63,990 nucleotides of DNA from an uncultured Mycoplasmatota bacterium (lineage in GTDB: Bacteria; Bacillota_I; Bacilli_A; RF39; UBA660), in the NCBI GenBank assembly GCA_900545005.1, contig UQXO01000009.1, forward strand, positions 1 through 63,990, in the 5' to 3' direction. Every line of letters begins with the position of its first letter. Positions within the stretch are counted from its first letter, which is position 1. The position numbers and the translations under genes were made by a program. The notes under the pieces were generated by a model. The model was not told the origin of the DNA and made no database searches. It saw only the letters and a program-made list of their open reading frames with translations. Below, in pieces: positions 25,166-33,459 of the stretch.

Positions 25166-26511
25166 TAGTCAGTTAAGAAATCCTTTAATTTTTTAGCACG
25201 GGATGGATGTCTTAATTTTCTTAAAGCCTTAGCTTCAATTTGTCTAATGCGTTCACGAGTAACATTAAACTTCTTGCCAACTTCTTCTAAAGTATGACTA
25301 GTACCATCAACTAAACCGAAACGAAGTTCAAGTACTTCTTGTTCTCTTTCTTGGAGAGTTAATAAGACACTCTTAATTTCCTCTTTTAAAATCTCATTAG
25401 TGGCATATTCTTCTGGTGACATGGATAATTCATCTTTGATGAAATCGCCTAAATGAGAATCATCTTCTTCCCCGATTGGAGTTTCTAAAGAAACAGGATC
25501 TTGGCTAATTTTAATAACTTCGCGAACCTTTTCCACCGAAATTCCCATCTTTTTAGCAATTTCTTCTTCAGTTGGTTCTCTATTAAGTTCTAGAGTCATT
25601 TGACGTTGAATACGAGCCATCTTATTAATAGTCTCAACCATATGAACAGGAACGCGAATTGTACGAGCTTGATCAGCTAAAGCACGAGTGATGGCTTGTC
25701 TAATCCACCAAGTAGCATAAGTTGAGAATTTAAAGCCTTTATCATAATCGAACTTTTCAACGGCTTTCATTAGACCAATATTTCCTTCTTGAATTAAATC
25801 TAGGAAGAGTAAGCCACGTCCAACGTATCTTTTAGCAATAGAAACCACTAAACGTAAGTTAGATTCCGCTAAAATTCTTTTAGCATCCTCATCGCCAGCA
25901 GCCGCCGCTACCGAATACTTCATTTCTTCTTCCATAGTAAGTAAAGGAATCTTACCAATTTCTTTTAGATACATGCGAACTGGATCATTAATGTTAACAT
26001 CTTTAGTTAACTCTTCATCAGTTAAAACTAGTTCTTCAGTCTCTGGTTTATTCGATGAAGAAGAGTCATCATCACTTACAATATCAATATGATTATCAAT
26101 TAAGGCGTTATATAATTCATCTAGAGCATCAGCATCCAAATCTAAGCCTTTTAAATGTTCAGCTAGAGTTTCATAAGTAATAAATCCTTGCTTTTTACCT
26201 AGAGCAATTAACTCTTTTTCACGGTCTTTTAGTGGTTTTATCTCAGAAACAGCAGCCTTTTTAGTTTCAGATTTTGTCTCAACTTTTGCTTCTTTCTTAG
26301 CAGTTGTTTTTGTCGTAGTCTTTTTTGGAGCTGCTTTAACATCTTTTAAAGCTATATTTTGCTCGCTTAATTCTTTATATAGAACTTTAACATCTTTGGG
26401 AGTTAGTCCATTTTCACGAACAATAACCGCTACATTTTCATAACTAACATATCCTTGTTCTTTATTAATTTCAATTAATTTTTCTAATACCTTTTGTAAT
26501 TCTTTATTCAT
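25165..26511 (-). CDS. rpoD: Primary sigma factor SigA with two region 1.1-like segments
   Basis: A 448-residue housekeeping sigma factor; typical Bacilli SigA has about 370. Regions 1.2 (DPVRMYLKEIGKIPLLT), 2 (RLVVSIAKRYVGRGLLFLDL, YATWWIRQAITRAL), 3 and 4 (TLEEVGKKFNVTRERIRQIE) are complete and standard. The extra length is at the front. Residues about 3-53 and about 95-147 each look like a region 1.1 fold (pattern LIEINKEQGYVSYENV and LIALGKKQGFITYETL), separated by a Lys/Ala/Thr-rich linker. Region 1.1 normally keeps free sigma from binding DNA. It lies between dnaG and trmK, a common order. Confidence 0.95.
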   Translation of the reverse strand: MNKELQKVLEKLIEINKEQGYVSYENVAVIVRENGLTPKDVKVLYKELSEQNIALKDVKAAPKKTTTKTTAKKEAKVETKSETKKAAVSEIKPLKDREKELIALGKKQGFITYETLAEHLKGLDLDADALDELYNALIDNHIDIVSDDDSSSSNKPETEELVLTDEELTKDVNINDPVRMYLKEIGKIPLLTMEEEMKYSVAAAAGDEDAKRILAESNLRLVVSIAKRYVGRGLLFLDLIQEGNIGLMKAVEKFDYDKGFKFSTYATWWIRQAITRALADQARTIRVPVHMVETINKMARIQRQMTLELNREPTEEEIAKKMGISVEKVREVIKISQDPVSLETPIGEEDDSHLGDFIKDELSMSPEEYATNEILKEEIKSVLLTLQEREQEVLELRFGLVDGTSHTLEEVGKKFNVTRERIRQIEAKALRKLRHPSRAKKLKDFLTD

Positions 26512-26513
26512 AA

Positions 26514-28268
26514 TTACATCACACTTCCTTTTTTAATTTTTATAATCTGATTAGCGAGTGCTAATTTTTTTTGTAAATCCATTTCATCGCTAAGAGCTTT
26601 GGTTAACCTTGCAATATCTTCCCTATCCTTCTCTCTTTGATAGCTTTTTACTGTCAACAGAAAATTATCTTCATTTAAATCTTTATCATCGGCTATTATC
26701 TTTTCGACTTCATTACTTAATTCTTCATTATAAGAAATATAGGTAATAAAATCGGCAACTGTTATATTATAATTCTTCTCAGTGAAAAAGACAATTTCAT
26801 TTGCAATACTTCGGTAAATTTTATTAGGAAAAAAGCCAATTTTTTCTTGATATTCTTCGACATAGTGTCGATCATTTAACATATAATAGAGCAATTCCCT
26901 AGTAATTTTATCCAAAAGCGTTATCTGGGGCTCTTTCTCTTCTTTCCTATTTTCTTTCGTTTTAAAGACTTCGACTGCAATATTCTTTAAAGATTCCATT
27001 TCATTTAAACGCTCTTTTAAAACCTCTTTATCCACCTGAGAAATATTGCTTAGTTTAGTTAGACATAAATCTTGATAGATAGGATCATTATTTTCTTTAA
27101 TATCTTCTAAGATTTGATTAATAAAATCCGTAAACTCTTTTGTATTATTGGTATCTATCTTAGTACCTAGAGTCTTTAATTTAAAATCGAAGAATTCAAT
27201 CGCACCAGCAAGCATCTTCTTATAGCCATCAATTCCGTAGGTAAAAACATATTCATCGGGATCTTTTTTTAAACTGATTCTTACAACTTCAACCGCTACA
27301 CCACTTTTTCTTAATAAATCCCCATTTTTTAAAGTAGCTGTTTCCCCCGCTTCATCCCCATCTAAAGCCAGAATAACGATTGGGCGTAATCGCTTAATTA
27401 AATCAATTTGTTCTTTAGTCAAGGCCGTTCCCATAAGAGCAATAACATTTTTTACCCCATTAATATAAAGTCTTATAGCATCCATCTGTCCTTCGACGAT
27501 AATTAACTTACCACTTCTTTTGGCCTCTTCTTTAGCTAGATGATAATTGTAAAGGAAGTTACCTTTCTTATAAAGATAAGTTTCTTTTGTATTAATATAT
27601 TTAGCTAAATTTTCCCCTCTATAGATACGAGCTGAATAACCAATAATATGACCATAATCATCGCAAAGAGGAAAAGTAATTCTTCCACGGAAAGTATCGT
27701 AGACTTTATCTTCACCCCTATTAATAAGTCCCAAAGCCTCTAAATTATCAAGAGTATAGCCTTTGGGTACTAAAATGCTTGCTAAGACATTATTATCTAG
27801 AGCCAACCCAATCCGAAAGTTTTTAATATCTTCGTCTTTTAAACCCCGCTTATAAAGATAGTCCTTGGCACTTAAACCACTTTTCGTATTCAAGTTATTC
27901 TCATAATACTTGTTAACCAATTCCATAAGATCATATTCTTTTTGATATTTAAGAACGACCTCTTTTTTGATACTGCCAGTTAAATTATACCCAATTTTAT
28001 CAGCAACTATTCTAACGGCTTCAATGAAAGAAACGTTTTCGTAGTTTTCGACAAATGTGAATACATTACCAGCGGCTCCACAAGAAAAACATTTATAAAT
28101 CTGTTTGGATGTCGAGATGCTCATACTAGGTGAGTGATCATCGTGAAATGGACAAACACATTTATAATCTTTACCTTTTAAAGTCACGGGTATATAACTG
28201 GAGATGACATCAACGATGTTACAATTATTTCTAATTGCATTAATTTCTTCATTACTTACCATTGCCAT
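26514..28268 (-). CDS. dnaG: DNA primase DnaG
   Basis: A 584-residue primase that makes RNA primers at the replication fork. The zinc-binding domain has CVCPFHDDHSPS and KCFSCGAAGNVF (about 38-75). The catalytic core has the TOPRIM motifs LIIVEGQMDAI and LALDGDEAGE, plus the DPDEY block. The C-terminal part (about 440-584) is the helicase-binding region. AGAGGG lies upstream of the first ATG. The two-base gap to rpoD shows the classic macromolecular synthesis order without rpsU. Confidence 0.95.
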   Translation of the reverse strand: MAMVSNEEINAIRNNCNIVDVISSYIPVTLKGKDYKCVCPFHDDHSPSMSISTSKQIYKCFSCGAAGNVFTFVENYENVSFIEAVRIVADKIGYNLTGSIKKEVVLKYQKEYDLMELVNKYYENNLNTKSGLSAKDYLYKRGLKDEDIKNFRIGLALDNNVLASILVPKGYTLDNLEALGLINRGEDKVYDTFRGRITFPLCDDYGHIIGYSARIYRGENLAKYINTKETYLYKKGNFLYNYHLAKEEAKRSGKLIIVEGQMDAIRLYINGVKNVIALMGTALTKEQIDLIKRLRPIVILALDGDEAGETATLKNGDLLRKSGVAVEVVRISLKKDPDEYVFTYGIDGYKKMLAGAIEFFDFKLKTLGTKIDTNNTKEFTDFINQILEDIKENNDPIYQDLCLTKLSNISQVDKEVLKERLNEMESLKNIAVEVFKTKENRKEEKEPQITLLDKITRELLYYMLNDRHYVEEYQEKIGFFPNKIYRSIANEIVFFTEKNYNITVADFITYISYNEELSNEVEKIIADDKDLNEDNFLLTVKSYQREKDREDIARLTKALSDEMDLQKKLALANQIIKIKKGSVM

Positions 28269-28301
28269 AAAATTTATCCCTCTATATATAATATATTAGG
28301 G

Positions 28302-28320
28302 ATACCCCCCTAATTTAATT
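28302..28320. promoter_or_regulatory. Inverted repeat with a C-run upstream of dnaG
   Basis: TTAGGG and CCCTAA flank a C-run about 40 bases before the dnaG start, next to AT-rich TATATTATATAT that could serve as a -10 region. It could be an operator or simply a small hairpin in the leader. Function is unknown. Confidence 0.3.
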
Positions 28321-28326
28321 CAAAAA

Positions 28327-28367
28327 TTGCAAAAAAAATGCAAAAAATTGCAATTTTTTTGCATTTT
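28327..28367 (-). terminator. AT-rich terminator after the hydrogenase gene
   Basis: A near-perfect palindrome (ATGCAAAAAA / TTTTTTTGCAT around TTGCAA) with eight T on the minus strand lies between the hydrogenase and dnaG. Several TTGCA/TGCAA words repeat here. Loop and stem are unusually AT-rich, so termination strength is uncertain. Confidence 0.5.
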
Positions 28368-28481
28368 GAAGCGAAATCTCGCATTTTTTTACTATTTTTA
28401 AACTTACCAAGTCATTTTTTCTTTGCCAAAAAGACTTGCTTTATTATTCAATTTAGTTTATATATATCTATAAGAACATAA

Positions 28482-29951
28482 TCATCTAGGAATATTTTCA
28501 TTATTTATATAGGGTTCTTTTTTTACTATCCCCTTCTTAAAATAAGTATCATTTGGTTTAAAAGTAGTATGGAGAAGAGTTTTAGCAATTTGACTACCAG
28601 GATATTTTAAATAGTTACTATATAATCTTAAAATATCCGGATTACGATAACTTAGGCGAATATTTTTTTCTTTATCAATATTGTAAAGACTAGTAGCTCT
28701 CTTCTCTCGAGCCTCTTTTTGTTTAGGAAGGATTAATTTGGGTTGACCACCACCGCCAATGCAACCATTCGGACAGTTCATAACTTCAATCATAATATAT
28801 TTATCTAAATTAGGAAGTAACTTTTCTAGATTAGGAAGTCCATAGACAGATGCTACTTGATAAGTTTTATTGGCGATACGAATGGTAGCTTCTCTTAGAC
28901 CATCAAAGCCTCTTATACTTTTAAATTCTAAGAAGTTAGCATCAGCATCAGTCCCAGTTAGATAGTAATAAAAAGTTCTCATAGTAGCTTCTAAAACGCC
29001 GCCACTAGTGCCAAAGATATTCCCGGCTCCAGAACCATCTGCTAAAACCTTATCAAAGTCAGTCTCTTCTTGTGTTTTTAAATCAATATTTAGTTTTTTT
29101 AACATTAAGGACATTTCATGGGTCGTTAGACAATAATCCATCCCAGGAAGTTCTGGTCTTTTGATTTCCATTTTTTTAGCTGTGCAAGGAGCTAACATAA
29201 CGTTAATAATTTTTTTTGAGTCTTTTTTAATCTTAGAAAAGAAATACTCATTGATGATACTAGCTTGCATCATAATAGGACTTTTGGTACTTGAAAGATT
29301 ATTTAATAATTCTGGATGATAGATTTCGGCATACTTAACCCACGAAGGACAACAAGAAGTAAGAATAGGCAGCTTTTCTTGATGATTTAAGCGGTTTACT
29401 AACTCCATAGCTTCTTCCATAACTGTTAAATCAGCCCCAAAAGTTAAATCAAAGACATATTTAAAGCCGAGCTTTTTAAGGGCAGTTACTAATTTTTTAG
29501 TGACAATAGTCCCTGCCTCTAAACCAAATTCTTCCCCGATACTAGTTCTGATAGCAGGAGCAACCGAAATAGTTAAAATATTTTCTTTATCTTCTAAAAG
29601 TCTTATAACTTCATCATAATCATTTTTCGTATCAAGAGCATTAAAAGGACAATTTAAAATACACTGACCACAGTTAATACAAACTGGTCTTTTGACATCA
29701 TCACGGTTATATTTAATTCCTACGGTATTTTCACAAGTTCTTTTACAAAGACCACAATTAGTACATTTATCGGAATCAAATTTTAAAGAACAGTTATTCT
29801 TCTCTACCCAAATTGCATTCGAAGTATCTTTCTTAAATTCTTCTTTAGAAGCTCCGCACTTAGGACACTTATAGTCCTCTAGAGTATTAAATTTTACTTT
29901 AGTAGCAACTTCATCATAAATAAAGCTACATTTCTGACAGATATATTTCAT
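28482..29951 (-). CDS. [FeFe]-hydrogenase with N-terminal rubredoxin-like domain
   Basis: A 489-residue iron-sulfur enzyme that makes or oxidises H2. A compact rubredoxin-like domain opens it (CQKCSFIYD and CPKCGASKEEF, residues about 4-42, shorter than the usual 52). Two [4Fe-4S] ferredoxin motifs follow (CTNCGLCKRTC and CINCGQCILNCP). The H-cluster motifs are complete: TSCCPSWVK, LAPCTAKKMEI and VMNCPNGCIGGGGQP. The C-terminus has the usual LHTTF region. It points to fermentative, anaerobic metabolism. Maturases HydEFG are not in the window. The electron partner is unknown; the rubredoxin head could receive electrons directly. Confidence 0.93.
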   Translation of the reverse strand: MKYICQKCSFIYDEVATKVKFNTLEDYKCPKCGASKEEFKKDTSNAIWVEKNNCSLKFDSDKCTNCGLCKRTCENTVGIKYNRDDVKRPVCINCGQCILNCPFNALDTKNDYDEVIRLLEDKENILTISVAPAIRTSIGEEFGLEAGTIVTKKLVTALKKLGFKYVFDLTFGADLTVMEEAMELVNRLNHQEKLPILTSCCPSWVKYAEIYHPELLNNLSSTKSPIMMQASIINEYFFSKIKKDSKKIINVMLAPCTAKKMEIKRPELPGMDYCLTTHEMSLMLKKLNIDLKTQEETDFDKVLADGSGAGNIFGTSGGVLEATMRTFYYYLTGTDADANFLEFKSIRGFDGLREATIRIANKTYQVASVYGLPNLEKLLPNLDKYIMIEVMNCPNGCIGGGGQPKLILPKQKEAREKRATSLYNIDKEKNIRLSYRNPDILRLYSNYLKYPGSQIAKTLLHTTFKPNDTYFKKGIVKKEPYINNENIPR

Positions 29952-30051
29952 ATTAAATCCTTTCTACTATCACAAGAATATCATAATTAGTAAACTTTTT
30001 AAAGACTAAAAAAGTAGAAATCTTCCTTCATAAAAATAATATCCTCTTAAC

Positions 30052-31353
30052 TTAAAGCGATTTTTTATAAAGAGTAAACTCATGAAAATCTTTAACTTTA
30101 AGATAATGATTTCTAATATAAGCATCAATATTCTTAGAAAGTTGACCACCTGTATAAACTCTATTAAGAACAAAATAAGTATTACTATCTAAAGAATTAA
30201 AATAATCTATTACTCTTTCTTCCCCATTATAGCCTAAGTTTCCATTTAAAAGTAAATCATAAGATGTAATGGGATTATTAAGCAAGTATTTATATATATA
30301 AGCATCATACATAAGAAAATAAGTATTATTAAGATTAGGTACTTCTTTTAAGAATAAATCTTTATTGACTAAATAACTACGAGAAATATCTTTATATTCT
30401 AAAGCATTTTCTCCCTCTACTAAATCTTTATTAAGATACTGTAAAGGAATAGAAAGCACAGGACAAATTAATAAGATACTAACAAAGTAATTAAAATATC
30501 TTAGGTAATTAAGATTATATTTTTTCTTTTTAACTAGTTTATCTAAAAAATAAATAATTACGGGGATAATACTTAAGATAATATGCATCGTATTAAATAT
30601 AGGATAAGCCATTATTTGATAAGTAATTAAGTATAAGACTTTAATGTCCTTAGTCTTAAGATAATAAAGAAAAAGATAAATAATAAGACTTAAGATAAAT
30701 ATCGTTCCTAGATTAAAGAAACTATTCTTACTACTAAAAGAAAAAAGTCCTAGAAAAGTATAATTTAAAAAATCTAAGAAAGTATTAGTAAGAATAAAAT
30801 AGATTAGAAAGAAAAGACAAGGTAGAAAAAAGGCTCCTATTCTTTTAAATAGTCTTTTGGGTTTCGTAATTAAGTAAATGGAAGGTAATATTAAAAGGAT
30901 AAATGATTGTTTAGTCAGGAAAAGAAGTCCTAAGATAAAACCAATAAAAAAATCTTTTTCTTCTTTAATGTTAAGAAGGATAAGAACTAAAAAAAGGACT
31001 AAGAAGTTATAACTAGGTCTTAAAATAAAGCTAATCAAAATAATACTAGGAATAAAAGTATGAGGATATTTCTTATAAAGATAATAATATAATATGGTAC
31101 TTAGAATAGTATTATAGAGATTAAAAATCAAAAAATTATTCCCTAGAATTCTCATTAAAATGCCACCTAAGAAAGGATATAAAGGCGTAATTACCATATT
31201 ATAGTCTTTATACATAAGTAAATGATTGGCAAAATTATAGGAAAATCCATAGTTCCAGATTAGATCATTATCCGCATTACTATAAGTAATTAAAATTCCT
31301 GTATAAATGAATATAATAATAAATATTAAGATATCTTTCTTCTTTAGTCTCAT
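30052..31353 (-). CDS. GT-C-type integral membrane glycosyltransferase-like protein
   Basis: A 433-residue protein with about ten membrane helices. The first extracellular loop holds an acidic motif (NADNDLIW) and further on LMYKDYNMVITPLYP, which matches the acidic catalytic loop and Pro-rich pattern of ArnT/PMT-type GT-C transferases that use a polyprenyl-phosphate sugar. The C-terminal soluble part of about 110 residues is small. The ATG has a GGAG site. The gene follows a leader with two competing hairpins (31370-31428). The target of glycosylation is unknown. Confidence 0.6.
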   Translation of the reverse strand: MRLKKKDILIFIIIFIYTGILITYSNADNDLIWNYGFSYNFANHLLMYKDYNMVITPLYPFLGGILMRILGNNFLIFNLYNTILSTILYYYLYKKYPHTFIPSIILISFILRPSYNFLVLFLVLILLNIKEEKDFFIGFILGLLFLTKQSFILLILPSIYLITKPKRLFKRIGAFFLPCLFFLIYFILTNTFLDFLNYTFLGLFSFSSKNSFFNLGTIFILSLIIYLFLYYLKTKDIKVLYLITYQIMAYPIFNTMHIILSIIPVIIYFLDKLVKKKKYNLNYLRYFNYFVSILLICPVLSIPLQYLNKDLVEGENALEYKDISRSYLVNKDLFLKEVPNLNNTYFLMYDAYIYKYLLNNPITSYDLLLNGNLGYNGEERVIDYFNSLDSNTYFVLNRVYTGGQLSKNIDAYIRNHYLKVKDFHEFTLYKKSL

Positions 31354-31369
31354 AAGTTCTCCTAGTATT

Positions 31370-31428
31370 ATTGTAGCATTTTAGTCTTAAGAAAAAAAGT
31401 ATCTTAAGACCTCTACAATGATACTTTT
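31370..31428 (-). promoter_or_regulatory. Attenuator-like leader with two mutually exclusive hairpins
   Basis: On the minus strand AAAAGTATC (31428-31420) pairs with GATACTTTT (31403-31395) followed by a T7 run, which is terminator-like. GTCTTAAGA (31410-31402) can instead pair with TCTTAAGAC (31392-31384), extended by TTGTAG/CTACAA outside. The two stems share bases and cannot form together. They lie 20-70 bases before the GT-C gene. Confidence 0.5.
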
Positions 31429-31579
31429 ATTAAGGTACTCTTGGTTTTTAATTATCTTTAAAGCATTTTTCTCTAGTATAAATAGAATATATTACTTAAA
31501 AAGAATTATTTTTATTTTCTTTTAAGATTTTATATGTTACGATTAGGTTGTAAGCATAGACTTACATGGAGGGTATAAA

Positions 31580-32368
31580 ATGTTTAATTCAAAAAATGGT
31601 AATAGTATTTTAGAAAGTGAAAAAGCTCTACTTGAGACTTTAAATGACTATAAGTGGTTATTATCTAGTGATGCTTATTCTTATTTAGAAGCTTTAATTG
31701 GCTTAGAAATATCAGCATATGATCCTAGTATTCAAGAGCAAGAAAGAGAAGTTTTAAAAAGATTAGATTTATATAAGAAAGTATGTATCTATAATATTTG
31801 TATGCGTACTAAAAGATTATTAAATGATAATAGTAATGGAATTATCTTAAGTACAGTTGAAAACTTTAATAATCCAATCGAGTTTAATATCTATGGAAAT
31901 GTTAATGGTACTAGTTTTCCCGTTTTTGCTTTTGATATTGAAAAAGAAAATCCTAAGTATATTGGCGATAGTGATGTCTATTTATCAAGAATTAATGATG
32001 AATTAAGAAAAAAAGAAATGGATAGATTAGCCAAAGAAGCCGTTTTAGAGGAGCAAAAACCTAATCCTCATGCTATTCATGATGGTATAACGAGAAAAGA
32101 AGAAGAAAATGCGGCTTATTGGGAAGCTACTCATCGAGTAAAGTTGGCTAAAATAAAAGAAGATTTTAATAAATTAGCTAAATTTTATGGTTTAGATAAG
32201 AATGCTGAAGAAGTATTAGCAGCTAAAAACTATTTAGGTAATCTTATCTTAAGTGATATGCATCTAAAAGAAAGTGATTTTAGTCCTATGCAGTGTAAAG
32301 GTATGAAAAGAATTTTAGTAAAGAGATATCCTGGAATTTCTATTCGCGCTAATATTGATAATATTTAG
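31580..32368 (+). CDS. Soluble protein of unknown function
   Basis: A 262-residue acidic, mostly helical, cytoplasmic protein without signal peptide or membrane segment. It has no motif I recognise. A central beta-like part (EFNIYGNVNGTSFPVFAF) is followed by a charged helix and a C-terminal helix-rich region. GGAGGG lies seven bases before the ATG. A perfect small hairpin TGTAAG/CTTACA (31548-31565) sits directly before the ribosome binding site. The gene stands alone, with its own terminator. Confidence 0.6.
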   Translation: MFNSKNGNSILESEKALLETLNDYKWLLSSDAYSYLEALIGLEISAYDPSIQEQEREVLKRLDLYKKVCIYNICMRTKRLLNDNSNGIILSTVENFNNPIEFNIYGNVNGTSFPVFAFDIEKENPKYIGDSDVYLSRINDELRKKEMDRLAKEAVLEEQKPNPHAIHDGITRKEEENAAYWEATHRVKLAKIKEDFNKLAKFYGLDKNAEEVLAAKNYLGNLILSDMHLKESDFSPMQCKGMKRILVKRYPGISIRANIDNI

Positions 32369-32392
32369 TTGGGGGTTGACCTCCAACTTTTT
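32367..32392 (+). terminator. Terminator of the gene at 31580
   Basis: A 9-bp stem AGTTGGGGG / CCTCCAACT (one G-T pair), tetraloop TTGA and a T run directly at the stop codon. Confidence 0.88.
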
Positions 32393-32446
32393 ATATTCTA
32401 TTTGCATATTATGTGATATTATAAAGAACAAGATTAAGGAGCAATT

Positions 32447-32689
32447 ATGACTTTTGAAGAGAAATTAAAAAGAATAAAAAGAAACGACGAAAAAAGCTAT
32501 TTACTAATATCACCAAGTGTCATTGAACCGGTAGGAAGTTTAGTTGAAAGTGATGAGACCTTTAAGAGCGAAAAGGCTTTAGAAGATACTCCTACTTTTG
32601 CTAATTACTATTGTGAAGAAGTCATTACTTACGAGGATTTAAAGACTCAAAAACTAGAACTAATGAAGCAAACAAAAGTAATTAAGTAA
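32447..32689 (+). CDS. Small protein of unknown function
   Basis: An 80-residue soluble protein with a basic N-terminal helix (LKRIKRNDEKSYLLIS) and an acidic middle. AAGGAG lies 7 bases before the ATG, and coding bias looks normal. I do not recognise it. It is followed by the tRNA promoter. Confidence 0.5.
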   Translation: MTFEEKLKRIKRNDEKSYLLISPSVIEPVGSLVESDETFKSEKALEDTPTFANYYCEEVITYEDLKTQKLELMKQTKVIK

Positions 32690-32748
32690 TTTTTACACAT
32701 TTTTTAACTAAAATCTCATAAAATAATAGTAAATAGCAAGATGTCTAA

Positions 32749-32777
32749 TTGACAAAATGACTATTTTAAGATAGAAT
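32749..32777 (+). promoter_or_regulatory. SigA promoter of the tRNA-Cys/tRNA-Gly pair
   Basis: A perfect -35 TTGACA (32749-32754), 17-base spacer and -10 TAGAAT (32772-32777) end 12 bases before tRNA-Cys. Confidence 0.82.
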
Positions 32778-32789
32778 TAAAAATGTGTT

Positions 32790-32863
32790 GGGACTTTAGC
32801 CAAGTGGTAAGGCACGGGACTGCAACTCCCCCATCACCAGTTCAAATCTGGTAGGTCCCTCCA
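32790..32863 (+). tRNA. tRNA-Cys (GCA)
   Basis: A full cloverleaf of 74 bases. The acceptor GGGACTT pairs with AGGTCCC, the anticodon loop reads CTGCAAC (anticodon GCA), the T-arm is CCAGTTCAAATCTGG, and CCA is encoded. Standard size. Confidence 0.95.
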
Positions 32864-32867
32864 ATAA

Positions 32868-32895
32868 AAAAATAAGCTCCCCAAGGAGCTTTTCT
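32868..32895 (+). terminator. Hairpin between the tRNA genes
   Basis: AAGCTCC / GGAGCTT with loop CCAA and a short T run between the two tRNAs. It could act as a terminator or a processing signal. Confidence 0.5.
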
Positions 32896-32900
32896 AATAT

Positions 32901-32974
32901 GCAGGCATAGTTTAGTGGTAGAATATAAGCTTCCCAAGCTTAGGATGCGGGTCCGATTCCCGTTGCCTGCTCCA
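32901..32974 (+). tRNA. tRNA-Gly (CCC)
   Basis: A 74-base cloverleaf. Acceptor GCAGGCA pairs with TGCCTGC, the anticodon stem TAAGC/GCTTA encloses TTCCCAA (anticodon CCC), the T-arm is CGGGTCCGATTCCCG, and CCA is encoded. A CCC anticodon is less common than TCC in AT-rich genomes. Confidence 0.93.
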
Positions 32975-33018
32975 AATTGATAAGAAACTCGGAAATCAAC
33001 TTCTGAGAGTAATAAATG

Positions 33019-33043
33019 CTAACTAGAAATAGTTGGTTTTTTT
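33019..33043 (+). terminator. Terminator after tRNA-Gly
   Basis: A 6-bp stem CTAACT / AGTTGG with a 6-base loop and seven T. Confidence 0.75.
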
Positions 33044-33084
33044 GTCATTTTGGGTATATAATGTTATTTAGGAAAGGATAATTG

Positions 33085-33459
33085 ATGAAAGAAAACCAAA
33101 AAACCAATTTGGAACTTTCTAAAAATTTGAACTATGCATTATTAAATTTAAAGCAAGATATAGAAGAAGCTAATAGTTTAGAAGATAAGATATATTTTGA
33201 ATTAACTAAACAGCAAATAATTGAATATATAAACTACGCTTATACAAACATAAAGAATTGGAAAAATGATTATGAAACCAATAACTATAAATTAATTGCA
33301 AATGAGTACAAAGAAATAGAATCTATCATTTCGCAACTAGAATTATGCTTAGTCGAATTTGAAAATGAATTCCATATGGAAGGTATATCTTATTCCATAT
33401 TCCAAATTGGTAAAATTATATCTAATTTAAAGAAAGAGAGTGATAAAAATGTCGAATGA
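33085..33459 (+). CDS. Helical protein of unknown function
   Basis: A 124-residue soluble, strongly helical protein with long charged helices (DIEEANSLEDK, ESIISQLELCLVEF). AAAGGATAATTG lies before the ATG at 33085; the TTG at 33082 is less likely. Its end overlaps the start of the CFI-box protein gene by 11 bases, which suggests the two act together. It sits right after tRNA-Gly, a place where accessory genes often insert. Family not recognised. Confidence 0.55.
   Translation: MKENQKTNLELSKNLNYALLNLKQDIEEANSLEDKIYFELTKQQIIEYINYAYTNIKNWKNDYETNNYKLIANEYKEIESIISQLELCLVEFENEFHMEGISYSIFQIGKIISNLKKESDKNVE

Noticed and set aside
26556..26564. A GAGTGCTAA word inside dnaG that looks like a CIRCE half site
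   Set aside because: Only one half is present, it lies inside a coding region near the gene's end, and the second arm is just TTAGC right beside it, without the N9 spacer.
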